A stretch of DNA of 64,000 nt, taken from the NCBI GenBank assembly GCA_002483445.1, contig DLHY01000132.1, positions 34,157-98,156 on the forward strand. The letters are read 5' to 3'. Source of the stretch: Blastocatellia bacterium UBA7656. Its GTDB lineage: Bacteria > Acidobacteriota > Blastocatellia > UBA7656. Below the pieces are notes generated by a model. The model searched no databases, was not told the DNA's origin, and was given only the letters and a program-made list of their open reading frames with translations. The translations under genes and the position numbers were made by a program. Positions 7,885 through 15,571 of the stretch are shown here, piece by piece (positions within the stretch are counted from its first letter, which is position 1; each line of letters begins with the position of its first letter).

Positions 7885-9261
7885 GTGAGAAAAATGACCA
7901 GGCTCGTCGTATTAACCGGTCTTGCGCTTTCGTTATGTCTCAATGGGTCTGCTTTCAGCGGCAAAGGCGGCTCGCAGACGACGCCCTTCGTGCTTCCCAT
8001 TCTCAAACGCGATTCGCTTCTCAACGGACTTCAGCTTATCGTTATGGAAAAGCGCGGGGCAGGCACCGTCTCTGTCCGGCTTCGTATTAACAGCGGGGCG
8101 ATGTTCGACCTTGCTGGTAAAGGCGGGCTTGCTGATATAACCGCGGGGATGCTGCTTCGCGGTGGGGGAGGATGGACAGCGAAGGATATGAGAGAGAATG
8201 CCTCGCAATCGGGTTTTAGCGTCAACATCACGGTCGGGTGGGACTCGACCGATATTACCTTGAGCGGGCCTTCTTACGCGCTTGAAAGCATGTTTGATCT
8301 GCTCGGTCGGATCGTCGTCACTCCCACGTTCGATCAGAAGGAATTTGACTCGATGAAAGCCGAGCGCATTGAGGCGCTCAAAGTCGAGCAAGGTCACCAG
8401 GCTTTTCGGCTCACTTCGAGGGCTATGGAATCGGTTTTCGGAGCACATCCTTACGGGCGTCCGCCTCGCGGAACGGCTGATTCGATTTCGAAGATGACAC
8501 GCGCCGATCTCCTCTACTATCATTCCCGCTTTTATCTTGCCAACAATTCAGAATTGATAATAACGGGCGAAGTTGGGCCTGAAGAAGTCACGCGATTTGC
8601 GCGCGGCAAACTCGGAGCGTGGAAGAAGGGCGACAAGGTTCCGGCAACTTTCCGGCCTCCCGATCCATCGACGGCCCGGCGGGTCATCATTCTTGATCAG
8701 GCAGAGTCTCCCGCGGCTGAGGCTGTGATTGCGCAGGTTGGAGTATCGCGGCGAGGGGAAGATTATTTCGCGGCGATGATACTGGCCGAAGTTTTCAAAA
8801 ACAGGATAGCGAAATACGCAAAGTCTTCGGGAGCGGTGATCGAAGCCTGTATTGAGCCGCGTTTTCTTCAGGGTCCCTTTTGGGTGAAGGTCTCATCTCC
8901 TGCCGAGGATTTGACTCGAAGTATCGAAGCGGTGCTTGCTGAAATGACCAGCCTGCAAAGCCGCCAGCTTTCGCTCGAAGAGCTTGAATGGGCCAGGTCT
9001 CAAATCATCGCTGCGCAGGCCGAGCGGTTGCAGAGCGCCGAAAGCGTAGTAGACATCGTGCTGGACATAGAGCTTTATGGGCTTGGGCGCGACTACCTTG
9101 TGACGTTCGCCGACAGAGTCAACGCCGTGACGCAGGCAGATGTTCTTCGCGCCGCTCAATCTTATCTGAAGCCGCAACAGGCGACCGTAGTAGTAAGAGG
9201 ATCCGCCAGCCGGTTTGACTCAATGCTGAAGAGGCTTGGCGCGGTGACCGTTTTGCCCTGA
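7885..9261 (+). CDS. M16-family peptidase homologue lacking the zinc-binding motif
   Basis: About 458 residues with a signal peptide (LVVLTGLALSLCLNGSAFS). The GTG start at 7885 was chosen because GGGAGG lies eight bases upstream; the open frame extends further left but has no ribosome site there. The M16 fold is visible: an N-terminal half with KRDSLLNGLQLIVMEK and GAHPYGRPPRGTADSISKM, and a C-terminal half with FKNRIAKYAKSSG and LEELEWARSQI. Where active members carry HxxEH, this protein reads GGLADITAGMLLRG, so both His and the Glu are missing. Such inactive subunits normally pair with a catalytic M16 partner, as in PqqF- or MPP-like heterodimers. No partner gene is in the window. Confidence 0.85.
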   Translation: MRKMTRLVVLTGLALSLCLNGSAFSGKGGSQTTPFVLPILKRDSLLNGLQLIVMEKRGAGTVSVRLRINSGAMFDLAGKGGLADITAGMLLRGGGGWTAKDMRENASQSGFSVNITVGWDSTDITLSGPSYALESMFDLLGRIVVTPTFDQKEFDSMKAERIEALKVEQGHQAFRLTSRAMESVFGAHPYGRPPRGTADSISKMTRADLLYYHSRFYLANNSELIITGEVGPEEVTRFARGKLGAWKKGDKVPATFRPPDPSTARRVIILDQAESPAAEAVIAQVGVSRRGEDYFAAMILAEVFKNRIAKYAKSSGAVIEACIEPRFLQGPFWVKVSSPAEDLTRSIEAVLAEMTSLQSRQLSLEELEWARSQIIAAQAERLQSAESVVDIVLDIELYGLGRDYLVTFADRVNAVTQADVLRAAQSYLKPQQATVVVRGSASRFDSMLKRLGAVTVLP

Positions 9262-9274
9262 CGCCACACACTTG

Positions 9275-9994
9275 ATGGACAGAGAATCTGACACAGGCAG
9301 TGAGAGCAAATCGGTGCGAGTGCGCGCGATGTTTGCTGAAATCGCTCCGCGTTATGATTTTCTCAATCACGCTCTTTCTTTGAATATTGATCGTCGATGG
9401 CGCCGCTTTGTGATCCGCAGGCTTGGCGATACGCTCGCGCGACCTGACGCGGTTGCGCTTGATCTTTGCTGTGGGACGGCTGATCTTGCCATCGCGCTCG
9501 GCGCGCGAGTTCCGACACTGGGACTTGATTTTTGTCGTCCGATGCTGGCACGCGGGTCTGATAAACTCTCAAGATATGCATGTTCCGTAATGCTTGTTGA
9601 AGGGGATGCCTTAAAGGTTCCGGCTCTGGATGAGACGTTCGATATTGTCACAATCGCTTTCGGGCTGAGAAATCTCGAAAGTGTCGAAGCGGGACTGAGA
9701 GAGATTTATCGCCTGCTCAAGAGTGGTGGGCGGACGGCTGTGCTTGAGTTTTCGCGCCCTGTGATTCCGGTCTTTCGTGGTTTGTTCAATTACTACTTCA
9801 CGCGCATACTCCCCTTGCTTGGCAACACGGTATCCGGGTCAGGTTTTGCGTATCAGTATCTCCCCGAATCGGTTCAGGATTTTCCCCATCAGGAGGCTCT
9901 GGCGGATTTGATGCGAGGAGTTGGTTTTTCAAATGTCAGATATTACAATCTGTCCGGTGGAGTAGCGGCTCTGCACTTGGGGGACAAAAACTAA
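9275..9994 (+). CDS. menG: UbiE/MenG quinone-biosynthesis methyltransferase
   Basis: A 239-residue class I SAM-dependent methyltransferase. UbiE/MenG signatures are present: VRAMFAEIAPRYDFLNHALS near the N-terminus, the SAM-binding DLCCGTADLAIAL at about residues 65-77, and FDIVTIAFGLRNLE. The C-terminal GSGFAYQYLPESVQDFP matches the family. It methylates the benzoquinol or naphthoquinol ring in the last step of quinone synthesis; menaquinone is more likely in Acidobacteriota, hence menG rather than ubiE. A TTG three bases upstream is an alternative start. It follows the M16 gene by 13 bp and may be co-transcribed. Confidence 0.9.
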   Translation: MDRESDTGSESKSVRVRAMFAEIAPRYDFLNHALSLNIDRRWRRFVIRRLGDTLARPDAVALDLCCGTADLAIALGARVPTLGLDFCRPMLARGSDKLSRYACSVMLVEGDALKVPALDETFDIVTIAFGLRNLESVEAGLREIYRLLKSGGRTAVLEFSRPVIPVFRGLFNYYFTRILPLLGNTVSGSGFAYQYLPESVQDFPHQEALADLMRGVGFSNVRYYNLSGGVAALHLGDKN

Positions 9995-10020
9995 TCCTGC
10001 AAATTTCGGCAGAGAGCAAC

Positions 10021-11457
10021 ATGAAAATGGAAGCAATAAAATTTTTCTTCGAGCGATTCGGGTTCAACGAGCGTTATCTTGATCGTCTGCTTGCGGCGGC
10101 TCTGGGGCGAGGAGGAGATTTCGCAGACCTTTATTTCGAATACCGATTATCGAATGTCGTGAGCCTGGAGGAGGGCATAGTCAAGTCAGCTTCAAAATCC
10201 ATATCTCAAGGCGTGGGCGTCCGGGTGGTTGTTGGAGAGAAGACCGGCTATGCCTACACAGACGAGATAGAATTCAACTCCATCCTTCACGCTGCTCGGA
10301 CCGCGAGCCACATCGCGCGCTCGATTGGATCAGCACAGGTGGTTGGAGTCAATGCGACACCGAGGACAAGCAATCTCTATGCTGTCGATGTTCCGCTTTC
10401 TGATATCGAAGTTGCCAGGAAAATCGAATTGATCCGACAGGGCGACCATGCGGCCCGCATTTATGATGCGCGTATTCGCGAAGTTCAGTCGTCAATCGCC
10501 GACGAGATCAAATACGTTATGATCGTGTCTTCCGAAGGCCGTCTCGTCGGCGACGTGCAGCCCCTTGCGCGCTTCAGCATCAACTGCATCGCCGATGACG
10601 ACGGAAATCTTCAGGCCGGGAGATCAGGGGGCGGGGGCCGGGTAGGATTAGACTTCTTTGAAAAGGATATTACTCCCGACGAATTCGCCCGCGAGGCTTC
10701 GCGTCAGGCTATCATTCAACTCGATGCGGTCGACGCTCCGGCGGGCGCGATGGAGGTTGTACTCGGTCCGGGCTGGCCGGGTATCCTGCTGCACGAAGCT
10801 GTCGGACACGGGCTTGAAGCTGATTTCAATCGCAAGAAGACGAGCGCGTTTTCAGGACTCATCGGCCAGATGGTAGCGTCTGAGTTATGCACTGTCGTAG
10901 ATGACGGCACGATAGCTAACAGGCGCGGCTCGTTGAATGTCGATGATGAAGGCGAGATAACGGGTCGCACTGTGCTGATAGAAAACGGGATTCTTCGCGG
11001 CTACCTCAACGATCACCTCAATTCGGGCCTGATGAAAACGCCGCGCACGGGAAATGGACGCCGACAGAGTTACAAACACATGCCTTTGCCGCGAATGACC
11101 AACACTTTTATGCTGGCAGGGAATGAAAGTCGCGAAGACATAATTCGCTCGGTCAGGCGCGGACTTTACGCCGTGCAGTTTGGCGGCGGACAGGTTGATA
11201 TCACGAGCGGCGAATTTGCTTTTTCGGCTTCTGAAGCATATTTGATTGAAGACGGTAAAATCACCGCGCCGGTCAAAGGGGCGACTCTTCGCGGCAGCGG
11301 CCCGGAATCACTCAAGCAGGTGGCGGCGGTCGGAAATGATCTTGAGCTTGATCTCGGCGTTGGGATTTGCAGCAAGGCAGGACAGAATATTCCAGTCGGG
11401 GTCGGCTTGCCCACGATCAGGATAAAGGAGATCACAGTCGGCGGCACCAGGCATTAA
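10021..11457 (+). CDS. tldD: TldD metalloprotease subunit
   Basis: A 478-residue TldD/PmbA family member. The zinc motif HEAVGHGLEAD at about residues 259-269 is the catalytic HExxxH of TldD. The C-terminal half has the conserved PRMTNTFMLAG segment, and VQFGGGQVDITSGEFAFS is typical. TldD and TldE form a heterodimeric peptidase that trims unfolded peptides and matures some RiPPs, such as microcin B17, and degrades CcdA in E. coli. The partner gene tldE follows directly, so the pair is intact. The length is normal. Confidence 0.95.
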   Translation: MKMEAIKFFFERFGFNERYLDRLLAAALGRGGDFADLYFEYRLSNVVSLEEGIVKSASKSISQGVGVRVVVGEKTGYAYTDEIEFNSILHAARTASHIARSIGSAQVVGVNATPRTSNLYAVDVPLSDIEVARKIELIRQGDHAARIYDARIREVQSSIADEIKYVMIVSSEGRLVGDVQPLARFSINCIADDDGNLQAGRSGGGGRVGLDFFEKDITPDEFAREASRQAIIQLDAVDAPAGAMEVVLGPGWPGILLHEAVGHGLEADFNRKKTSAFSGLIGQMVASELCTVVDDGTIANRRGSLNVDDEGEITGRTVLIENGILRGYLNDHLNSGLMKTPRTGNGRRQSYKHMPLPRMTNTFMLAGNESREDIIRSVRRGLYAVQFGGGQVDITSGEFAFSASEAYLIEDGKITAPVKGATLRGSGPESLKQVAAVGNDLELDLGVGICSKAGQNIPVGVGLPTIRIKEITVGGTRH

Positions 11458-11459
11458 AG

Positions 11460-11517
11460 TCTAGAGAGTCTTGGGAGTCTTGGAATTCATATTCTCTGGA
11501 CTCTCAAAACTGTCTGA
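11460..11517. repeat. Short tandem-unit repeat in the tldD-tldE gap
   Basis: Directly after the tldD stop, units AGTCTAGAG, AGTCTTGGG and AGTCTTGGA occur in tandem. About 20 bases further, related units occur on the other strand (CTCTGGACTCTC and CTGTCTGACT read as AGTCAGACAG and GAGAGTCCAGAG). The architecture resembles the heptad-unit elements elsewhere in the window, with 9-base units and poorer conservation. It separates two genes of one complex without breaking the likely operon. Confidence 0.45.
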
Positions 11518-11524
11518 CTATCGA

Positions 11525-12877
11525 ATGATGACAGTAGATATAGATAAACATTTCGCTCTGGAAGTTGCGCAAATGGCGGTCATGCGCGGCGCTGATGCTT
11601 CGGAAGTGACTGTTCGTCAAAGGACGGAATTTTCTGTCGGAGTCAGGCTGGGTGAGATCGAAACGCTGAAGGAATCGACCGACCGCGGACTCGGACTGCG
11701 AGTTCTGATCGAAGGCAAACAGGCATCGGTCTCCGGTTCGGATTTAAGCCTTGATGCCATTTCCGCTCTCATCGATGAAGCCATTGAGATGGCGCGCGTT
11801 ACATCGCCCGACGATAGTGCGGGACTGCCCGACGCGGCGGATCTCGCCAGGGAATTTCCTCCTCTCGATTTGTTCGACCCTGAAATAGAAAAGCTCTCGA
11901 CGGAAGCGAAGATAGAGCTTGCTTTGAGAGCAGAGCAGGCGGCGAAGGATGCGAATCCTTTGATCGTGAATTTCGACGGCGGCGGCTTTTCGTGCGGCTC
12001 GGGCGCGGAGATATTCGCTAACTCGCTGGGATTTGCAGGGCAATATCGTGGAACGTCCTGCTCGCTTGCTACTGTTCCGGTCGCAAGCGACGGGGTGAGG
12101 ATGCAAAGGGATTACTGGTATGACGTGAGGCGAAAGCTCGCGGACCTCGAAAGCCCTGAAGAGATAGGCGCAAGGGCTGCCCATCGAACCATCAGAAAAC
12201 TCGGAGCGCGAGCGATTCATACTCAGCAGGTTCCAATCATTTTCGAATCGCATGTTGCGAGAGATCTGCTGGGCGATATTTTCGTCGCCGTATCGGGCGA
12301 ATCGATATTCCGCAAGTCGAGTTTTCTTGTGGGCCGACTTGGAGAAAAGATAGCTTCCCATCACCTCACCGTCATCGATGATGGTTTGATGGAGAGTAAA
12401 CTCGGCTCGCGCCCTTTCGATAGCGAAGGGCTGCCGACTCGCAGAACGGTAGTTGTTCGCGAAGGCGTGTTTGAAAGCTATCTGCTAAATACCTACACGG
12501 GGCGTAAGCTTGGGATGAAATCAACGGGGAATGCATCGCGCGGGCTGACAGGGCCGCCGAGCGTTGAGGCAGGAAACCTCTACATAGAGTCGGGCGTACG
12601 CGCTCCTGAAGAAATAATCAAATCGGTGTCGAGAGGTTTTTATGTGACGGAGTTGATCGGATTCGGTGTCAACATAGTGACAGGAGATTATTCGCGCTCG
12701 GCTTCCGGCCTGTGGATTGAGGGCGGAGAGCTTGCATACCCTGTGCAGGGTGTTACGATAGCGGGAAACCTCAAGGAGATGTTGCAAAGCGTAGAGATGG
12801 TGGGAAACGATCTGGACTTTCGCGGTAGCCTGGTCTCGCCCACTCTTCTGATAGGACGAATGACAGTGAGCGCATAG
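11525..12877 (+). CDS. tldE: TldE/PmbA, non-catalytic partner of TldD
   Basis: About 450 residues of the TldD/PmbA family. The ATG at 11525 was chosen because protein homology begins at TVDIDKHFALEVAQMA; the upstream open frame runs through the intergenic repeat. The HExxxH metal motif of TldD is absent, as expected for TldE. The equivalent position reads IIFESHVARDLLGDIFVAVSG, and ARDLL is the TldE-type version. The C-terminal TGDYSRSASGLWIEGGEL is a family hallmark. Neighbouring tldD supplies the active site. No strong ribosome site is visible, so translation may depend on upstream coupling. Confidence 0.92.
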   Translation: MMTVDIDKHFALEVAQMAVMRGADASEVTVRQRTEFSVGVRLGEIETLKESTDRGLGLRVLIEGKQASVSGSDLSLDAISALIDEAIEMARVTSPDDSAGLPDAADLAREFPPLDLFDPEIEKLSTEAKIELALRAEQAAKDANPLIVNFDGGGFSCGSGAEIFANSLGFAGQYRGTSCSLATVPVASDGVRMQRDYWYDVRRKLADLESPEEIGARAAHRTIRKLGARAIHTQQVPIIFESHVARDLLGDIFVAVSGESIFRKSSFLVGRLGEKIASHHLTVIDDGLMESKLGSRPFDSEGLPTRRTVVVREGVFESYLLNTYTGRKLGMKSTGNASRGLTGPPSVEAGNLYIESGVRAPEEIIKSVSRGFYVTELIGFGVNIVTGDYSRSASGLWIEGGELAYPVQGVTIAGNLKEMLQSVEMVGNDLDFRGSLVSPTLLIGRMTVSA

Positions 12878-12893
12878 GGCAGGGAAGAAAGAC

Positions 12894-13430
12894 ATGGCGG
12901 ATACTGATTTTGAAGGACGCATTTTCGAGCAGCCCGCAGGGAACGTGGAAAAAGATCGTTCACGGCTGATAATGATAATCAGTGGGGTTGCAGTTTTCAT
13001 CGTAATCGGGCTGATCGTGGTTCAGCAGATGTATCACACAGGCAGCGCGAGGGTCGATTTCGCCCGCGCAGGATCGCCCGAGTTCGATTCTTACAGGGAT
13101 TTCGTGGTTCTCTCCAATATAGAGAAGTACACAGGCGAGCGGCTCAACCTCAATTACGCCAGACTGCGCGGTCGCATTCAGAACACAGGCGACAAATCAA
13201 TCGTGGCGCTTCAGCTTCGCATGGCGGCAGTTGATTTTGAGAACGAAACACATAAACGAAAGGACGGGAGCCTGGTGGAAAAGTTCGTCACTGTAATCCC
13301 GTCACAGTTGACCGGGCGGAAGAGCATCGAGCCAAATGATATTATGGATATAGAACTGAATCTTGAGCCCATCCCCGACACTGGCCTGATGGACATCATA
13401 GTTGAAGTCGTGGGATTGAAAGTGAAGTGA
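12894..13430 (+). CDS. Membrane-anchored protein of unknown function (FxLYD/DUF2393-like layout)
   Basis: A 178-residue protein with a short cytoplasmic N-terminus, one transmembrane helix (about residues 24-46, LIMIISGVAVFIVIGLIVV) and a beta-rich extracytoplasmic domain. That domain has YARLRGRIQNTGDKSIVALQ and a C-terminal VEVVGLKVK, a pattern reminiscent of FxLYD-type domains (repaired or added contacts after a transmembrane anchor). The start has a GGGAAG site 10 bases upstream. It lies 16 bp after tldE and probably shares its transcript. I do not recognise a specific function. Confidence 0.72.
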   Translation: MADTDFEGRIFEQPAGNVEKDRSRLIMIISGVAVFIVIGLIVVQQMYHTGSARVDFARAGSPEFDSYRDFVVLSNIEKYTGERLNLNYARLRGRIQNTGDKSIVALQLRMAAVDFENETHKRKDGSLVEKFVTVIPSQLTGRKSIEPNDIMDIELNLEPIPDTGLMDIIVEVVGLKVK

Positions 13431-13458
13431 TGCATTCGACAGCCACGTTACTATTCTG

Positions 13459-14232
13459 CTATTGCGCCTGCCGAATTAAAACACCTGCGGGCGGAGTGAA
13501 AGTAAATTCGCTGTCCGCTGCAATGTGGTTTTCGCGGATGTTACTCAGATAAAAATCCATTCGCGCGCCGCTGCGCTCGATTATCACAAGACGGTTCACG
13601 CTGAATCTTCGAGGCGAAACCTCAGCAAGAATCTGTTTGAAATCCTGGGGCGCCCGTTTGGGGATGAGCCTCAGCACGACGTTTCCCGACTCAATGGGCC
13701 GCTCATCCGACATCACTTCTATGCTTGAAAAATCTCTTCTGATATTTCCCCGGCCCAGAAGAAACAAAAATGGTATTTGAGGATCGATGGATTGCTTCAC
13801 CCTGGATCGCGTGGCGTATTTTTCTCCTGAGACGTGGAAGAAAATATTTTTGCCGTCTGAGACGAATATCTTGCGTTCAGGTGAAAAGTAATTCCATCGC
13901 GCCTTGCCCGGACGCCTGAGCAGAAGGCTTCCGCTCTCGCGTTTGGTTCGCCCGTCTGAGGTGTGATAGACCTGAAGGAAATCAGCCGCCAACCCTTTCA
14001 TCCGTGAGTACCTGGCCTGCAATCCATCGATAAGCGTGTTGAGATCGGTCTGATTCGCCTGCGAAGGATTCTGAATCGAGAGCAGGACGAGAAGCGCGAC
14101 AATTCCTCGTCGCGCTTCTCGTCCGAATAATCTGGTGGCTTGCCTGATTATCTGTTCGCCTCCGTTCCGGATGAAAACATGTCTTCGAGTGATCGTCTCC
14201 TCGGATTGATCGATACGATTTTCCCCCTGCAC
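13459..14232 (-). CDS. lolA: LolA-like outer-membrane lipoprotein carrier
   Basis: A 257-residue LolA/LolB-fold protein. After a hydrophobic export signal at about residues 43-58 (IVALLVLLSI), the domain begins with LIDGLQARYSRMKGLAADFLQ. It continues with RPGKARWNYFSPERKIFVSDG and DPQIPFLFLLGRG, the characteristic LolA pattern. LolA ferries lipoproteins across the periplasm to the outer membrane. The only ATG in frame overlaps the upstream ABC gene by 85 bp and leaves 40 atypical residues before the signal peptide. A non-ATG start closer to the signal is possible but no good ribosome site supports it. Confidence 0.8.
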   Translation of the reverse strand: MQGENRIDQSEETITRRHVFIRNGGEQIIRQATRLFGREARRGIVALLVLLSIQNPSQANQTDLNTLIDGLQARYSRMKGLAADFLQVYHTSDGRTKRESGSLLLRRPGKARWNYFSPERKIFVSDGKNIFFHVSGEKYATRSRVKQSIDPQIPFLFLLGRGNIRRDFSSIEVMSDERPIESGNVVLRLIPKRAPQDFKQILAEVSPRRFSVNRLVIIERSGARMDFYLSNIRENHIAADSEFTFTPPAGVLIRQAQ

Positions 14233-15110
14233 TCGTGGATGAGGCGGACGGTTTCTTCGACCGCGCCTTCATCGCTCAGTACCATCTGAACTCCGTTTGC
14301 TGTCGCAGCGACTGATTCTATGGAGGCGATACTTTTTGCCATCGCGGAAAGCTGATCCGTATTTATTCCCATTGCCACTACTTCGAGACTCGCGCCTTCA
14401 TCCTCGGTCATCTCGTGAACGGTGCCTGAGCGAAGGAGCCTGCCGTGGGCGAGGATGGCAATGCGGTCGCACAGGGCTTCGACATCCGAGAGAATGTGCG
14501 AAGAGAAGAAGAGAGTCTTCTTTTTTTCTCGCAGCGAAAGCAGAAGGTCGCGGATTTCGCGGCGTCCGATAGGGTCGAGTCCCGACATAGGCTCATCCAT
14601 GAAAACTATTTCAGGATCATTGATGAGCGCCTGAGCTATGCCTATGCGCTGGAGCATTCCCTTCGAGTATTTTCTCAGTTGCCGGTCTGCGCGGTCGTCG
14701 TCGAGTCCGACTGACTGGAGCAATTCGTCGGCTCTCGATTGGGCATCGTCTTCTTCCAGGCCGAAGAGCGCCGCAGTGTAATAGAGTAGTTCGCGACCTG
14801 AGAGGTAATCGTAAAAGTAAGGATTTTCAGGAAGGTAACCGACTCTCGAACGGGTATTCACGTCATCAATGGGATTGCCCAGTATGCTGGCGCTCCCGTC
14901 AGTCGGGTAAATGAGGCCCATCAGAAGTTTGAGCGTGGTAGTTTTCCCGGCGCCGTTGGGGCCGAGGAAGCCGAATATCTCTCCGCTGTAAACCTGAAGC
15001 GAGAGATGGTCAAGCGCGCGGACTTTCTTCTTTTTGAGAAAACCCGTTTCATAATCTTTCGTGAGACCGTTTATGTCTACGACGACTTGGGGTGAAAGCT
15101 TTTCGTTCAT
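14148..15110 (-). CDS. ABC transporter ATP-binding protein
   Basis: A 320-residue ABC ATPase of the CcmA/NatA type. Visible motifs are Walker A GPNGAGKTT, the signature loop YSKGMLQRIGIAQAL, Walker B IVFMDEPMSGLDP and the switch His in FSSHILSDVEALCDR. A C-terminal regulatory extension of about 90 residues is present. The ATG at 15110 is chosen over an upstream in-frame codon because GGAGA lies upstream. No permease gene is adjacent in the window, so substrate and partner are unknown. It overlaps lolA and follows the DciA-like gene closely, consistent with one transcript. Confidence 0.88.
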   Translation of the reverse strand: MNEKLSPQVVVDINGLTKDYETGFLKKKKVRALDHLSLQVYSGEIFGFLGPNGAGKTTTLKLLMGLIYPTDGSASILGNPIDDVNTRSRVGYLPENPYFYDYLSGRELLYYTAALFGLEEDDAQSRADELLQSVGLDDDRADRQLRKYSKGMLQRIGIAQALINDPEIVFMDEPMSGLDPIGRREIRDLLLSLREKKKTLFFSSHILSDVEALCDRIAILAHGRLLRSGTVHEMTEDEGASLEVVAMGINTDQLSAMAKSIASIESVAATANGVQMVLSDEGAVEETVRLIHECRGKIVSINPRRRSLEDMFSSGTEANR

Positions 15111-15112
15111 AT

Positions 15113-15559
15113 TCAACCTGATCTCCGATCCAGGCACTTGCCCGCGGCGCGAAGGAATGTTTCGCGTATATCGGGATCAGGTATTTCCTGAGCTTTTTCG
15201 CGCAGCGGTCGGGCCTGCTCTTCGGGGGCGTTGAATTTTATTTCCGGGGGCTGCTGGTGATTGCGTGTGACGAAATCCTTGTTGATGACGAACTCGATTT
15301 GTGTGACGGTCGGGGCGCCGAGCAGGGAATTGAGCTTGAACAGAGCGTGTCCTCTGATGCGCTTCAACTGCTCGCGCCAGGTCGAATCGGTGACGGCTAT
15401 CAAAAGAGTTTTTCTTTCGAGTCTGATCGGGGCGGTAGCTTTGAGCACAGGGATTCCTACGGACGCTGACCAGGCGGCGAAGACTGCCTGCTCGCGGGCT
15501 TCGTCCGAGTCGCCTGCGCTGCGGAGTAATTGCGGAAGTATGTTGAGGAAACTGGTCAT
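15113..15559 (-). CDS. dciA: DciA/DUF721-family protein
   Basis: A 148-residue protein whose first 100 residues match the DUF721/DciA domain. It has AWSASVGIPVLKATAPIRLE, then LLIAVTDSTWREQLKRIRGH, which is the conserved 'S-x-W-x-x-E/Q-L' region. DciA is the ancestral loader of the replicative helicase DnaB in bacteria that lack DnaC/DnaI. The C-terminal tail is charged and Pro-rich, as in other members. It lies between a cytochrome gene and the ABC ATPase on the same strand; the context does not explain its role. DUF721 proteins are diverse, so the symbol is tentative. Confidence 0.72.
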   Translation of the reverse strand: MTSFLNILPQLLRSAGDSDEAREQAVFAAWSASVGIPVLKATAPIRLERKTLLIAVTDSTWREQLKRIRGHALFKLNSLLGAPTVTQIEFVINKDFVTRNHQQPPEIKFNAPEEQARPLREKAQEIPDPDIRETFLRAAGKCLDRRSG

Positions 15560-15571
15560 CGCTTTTCGATC

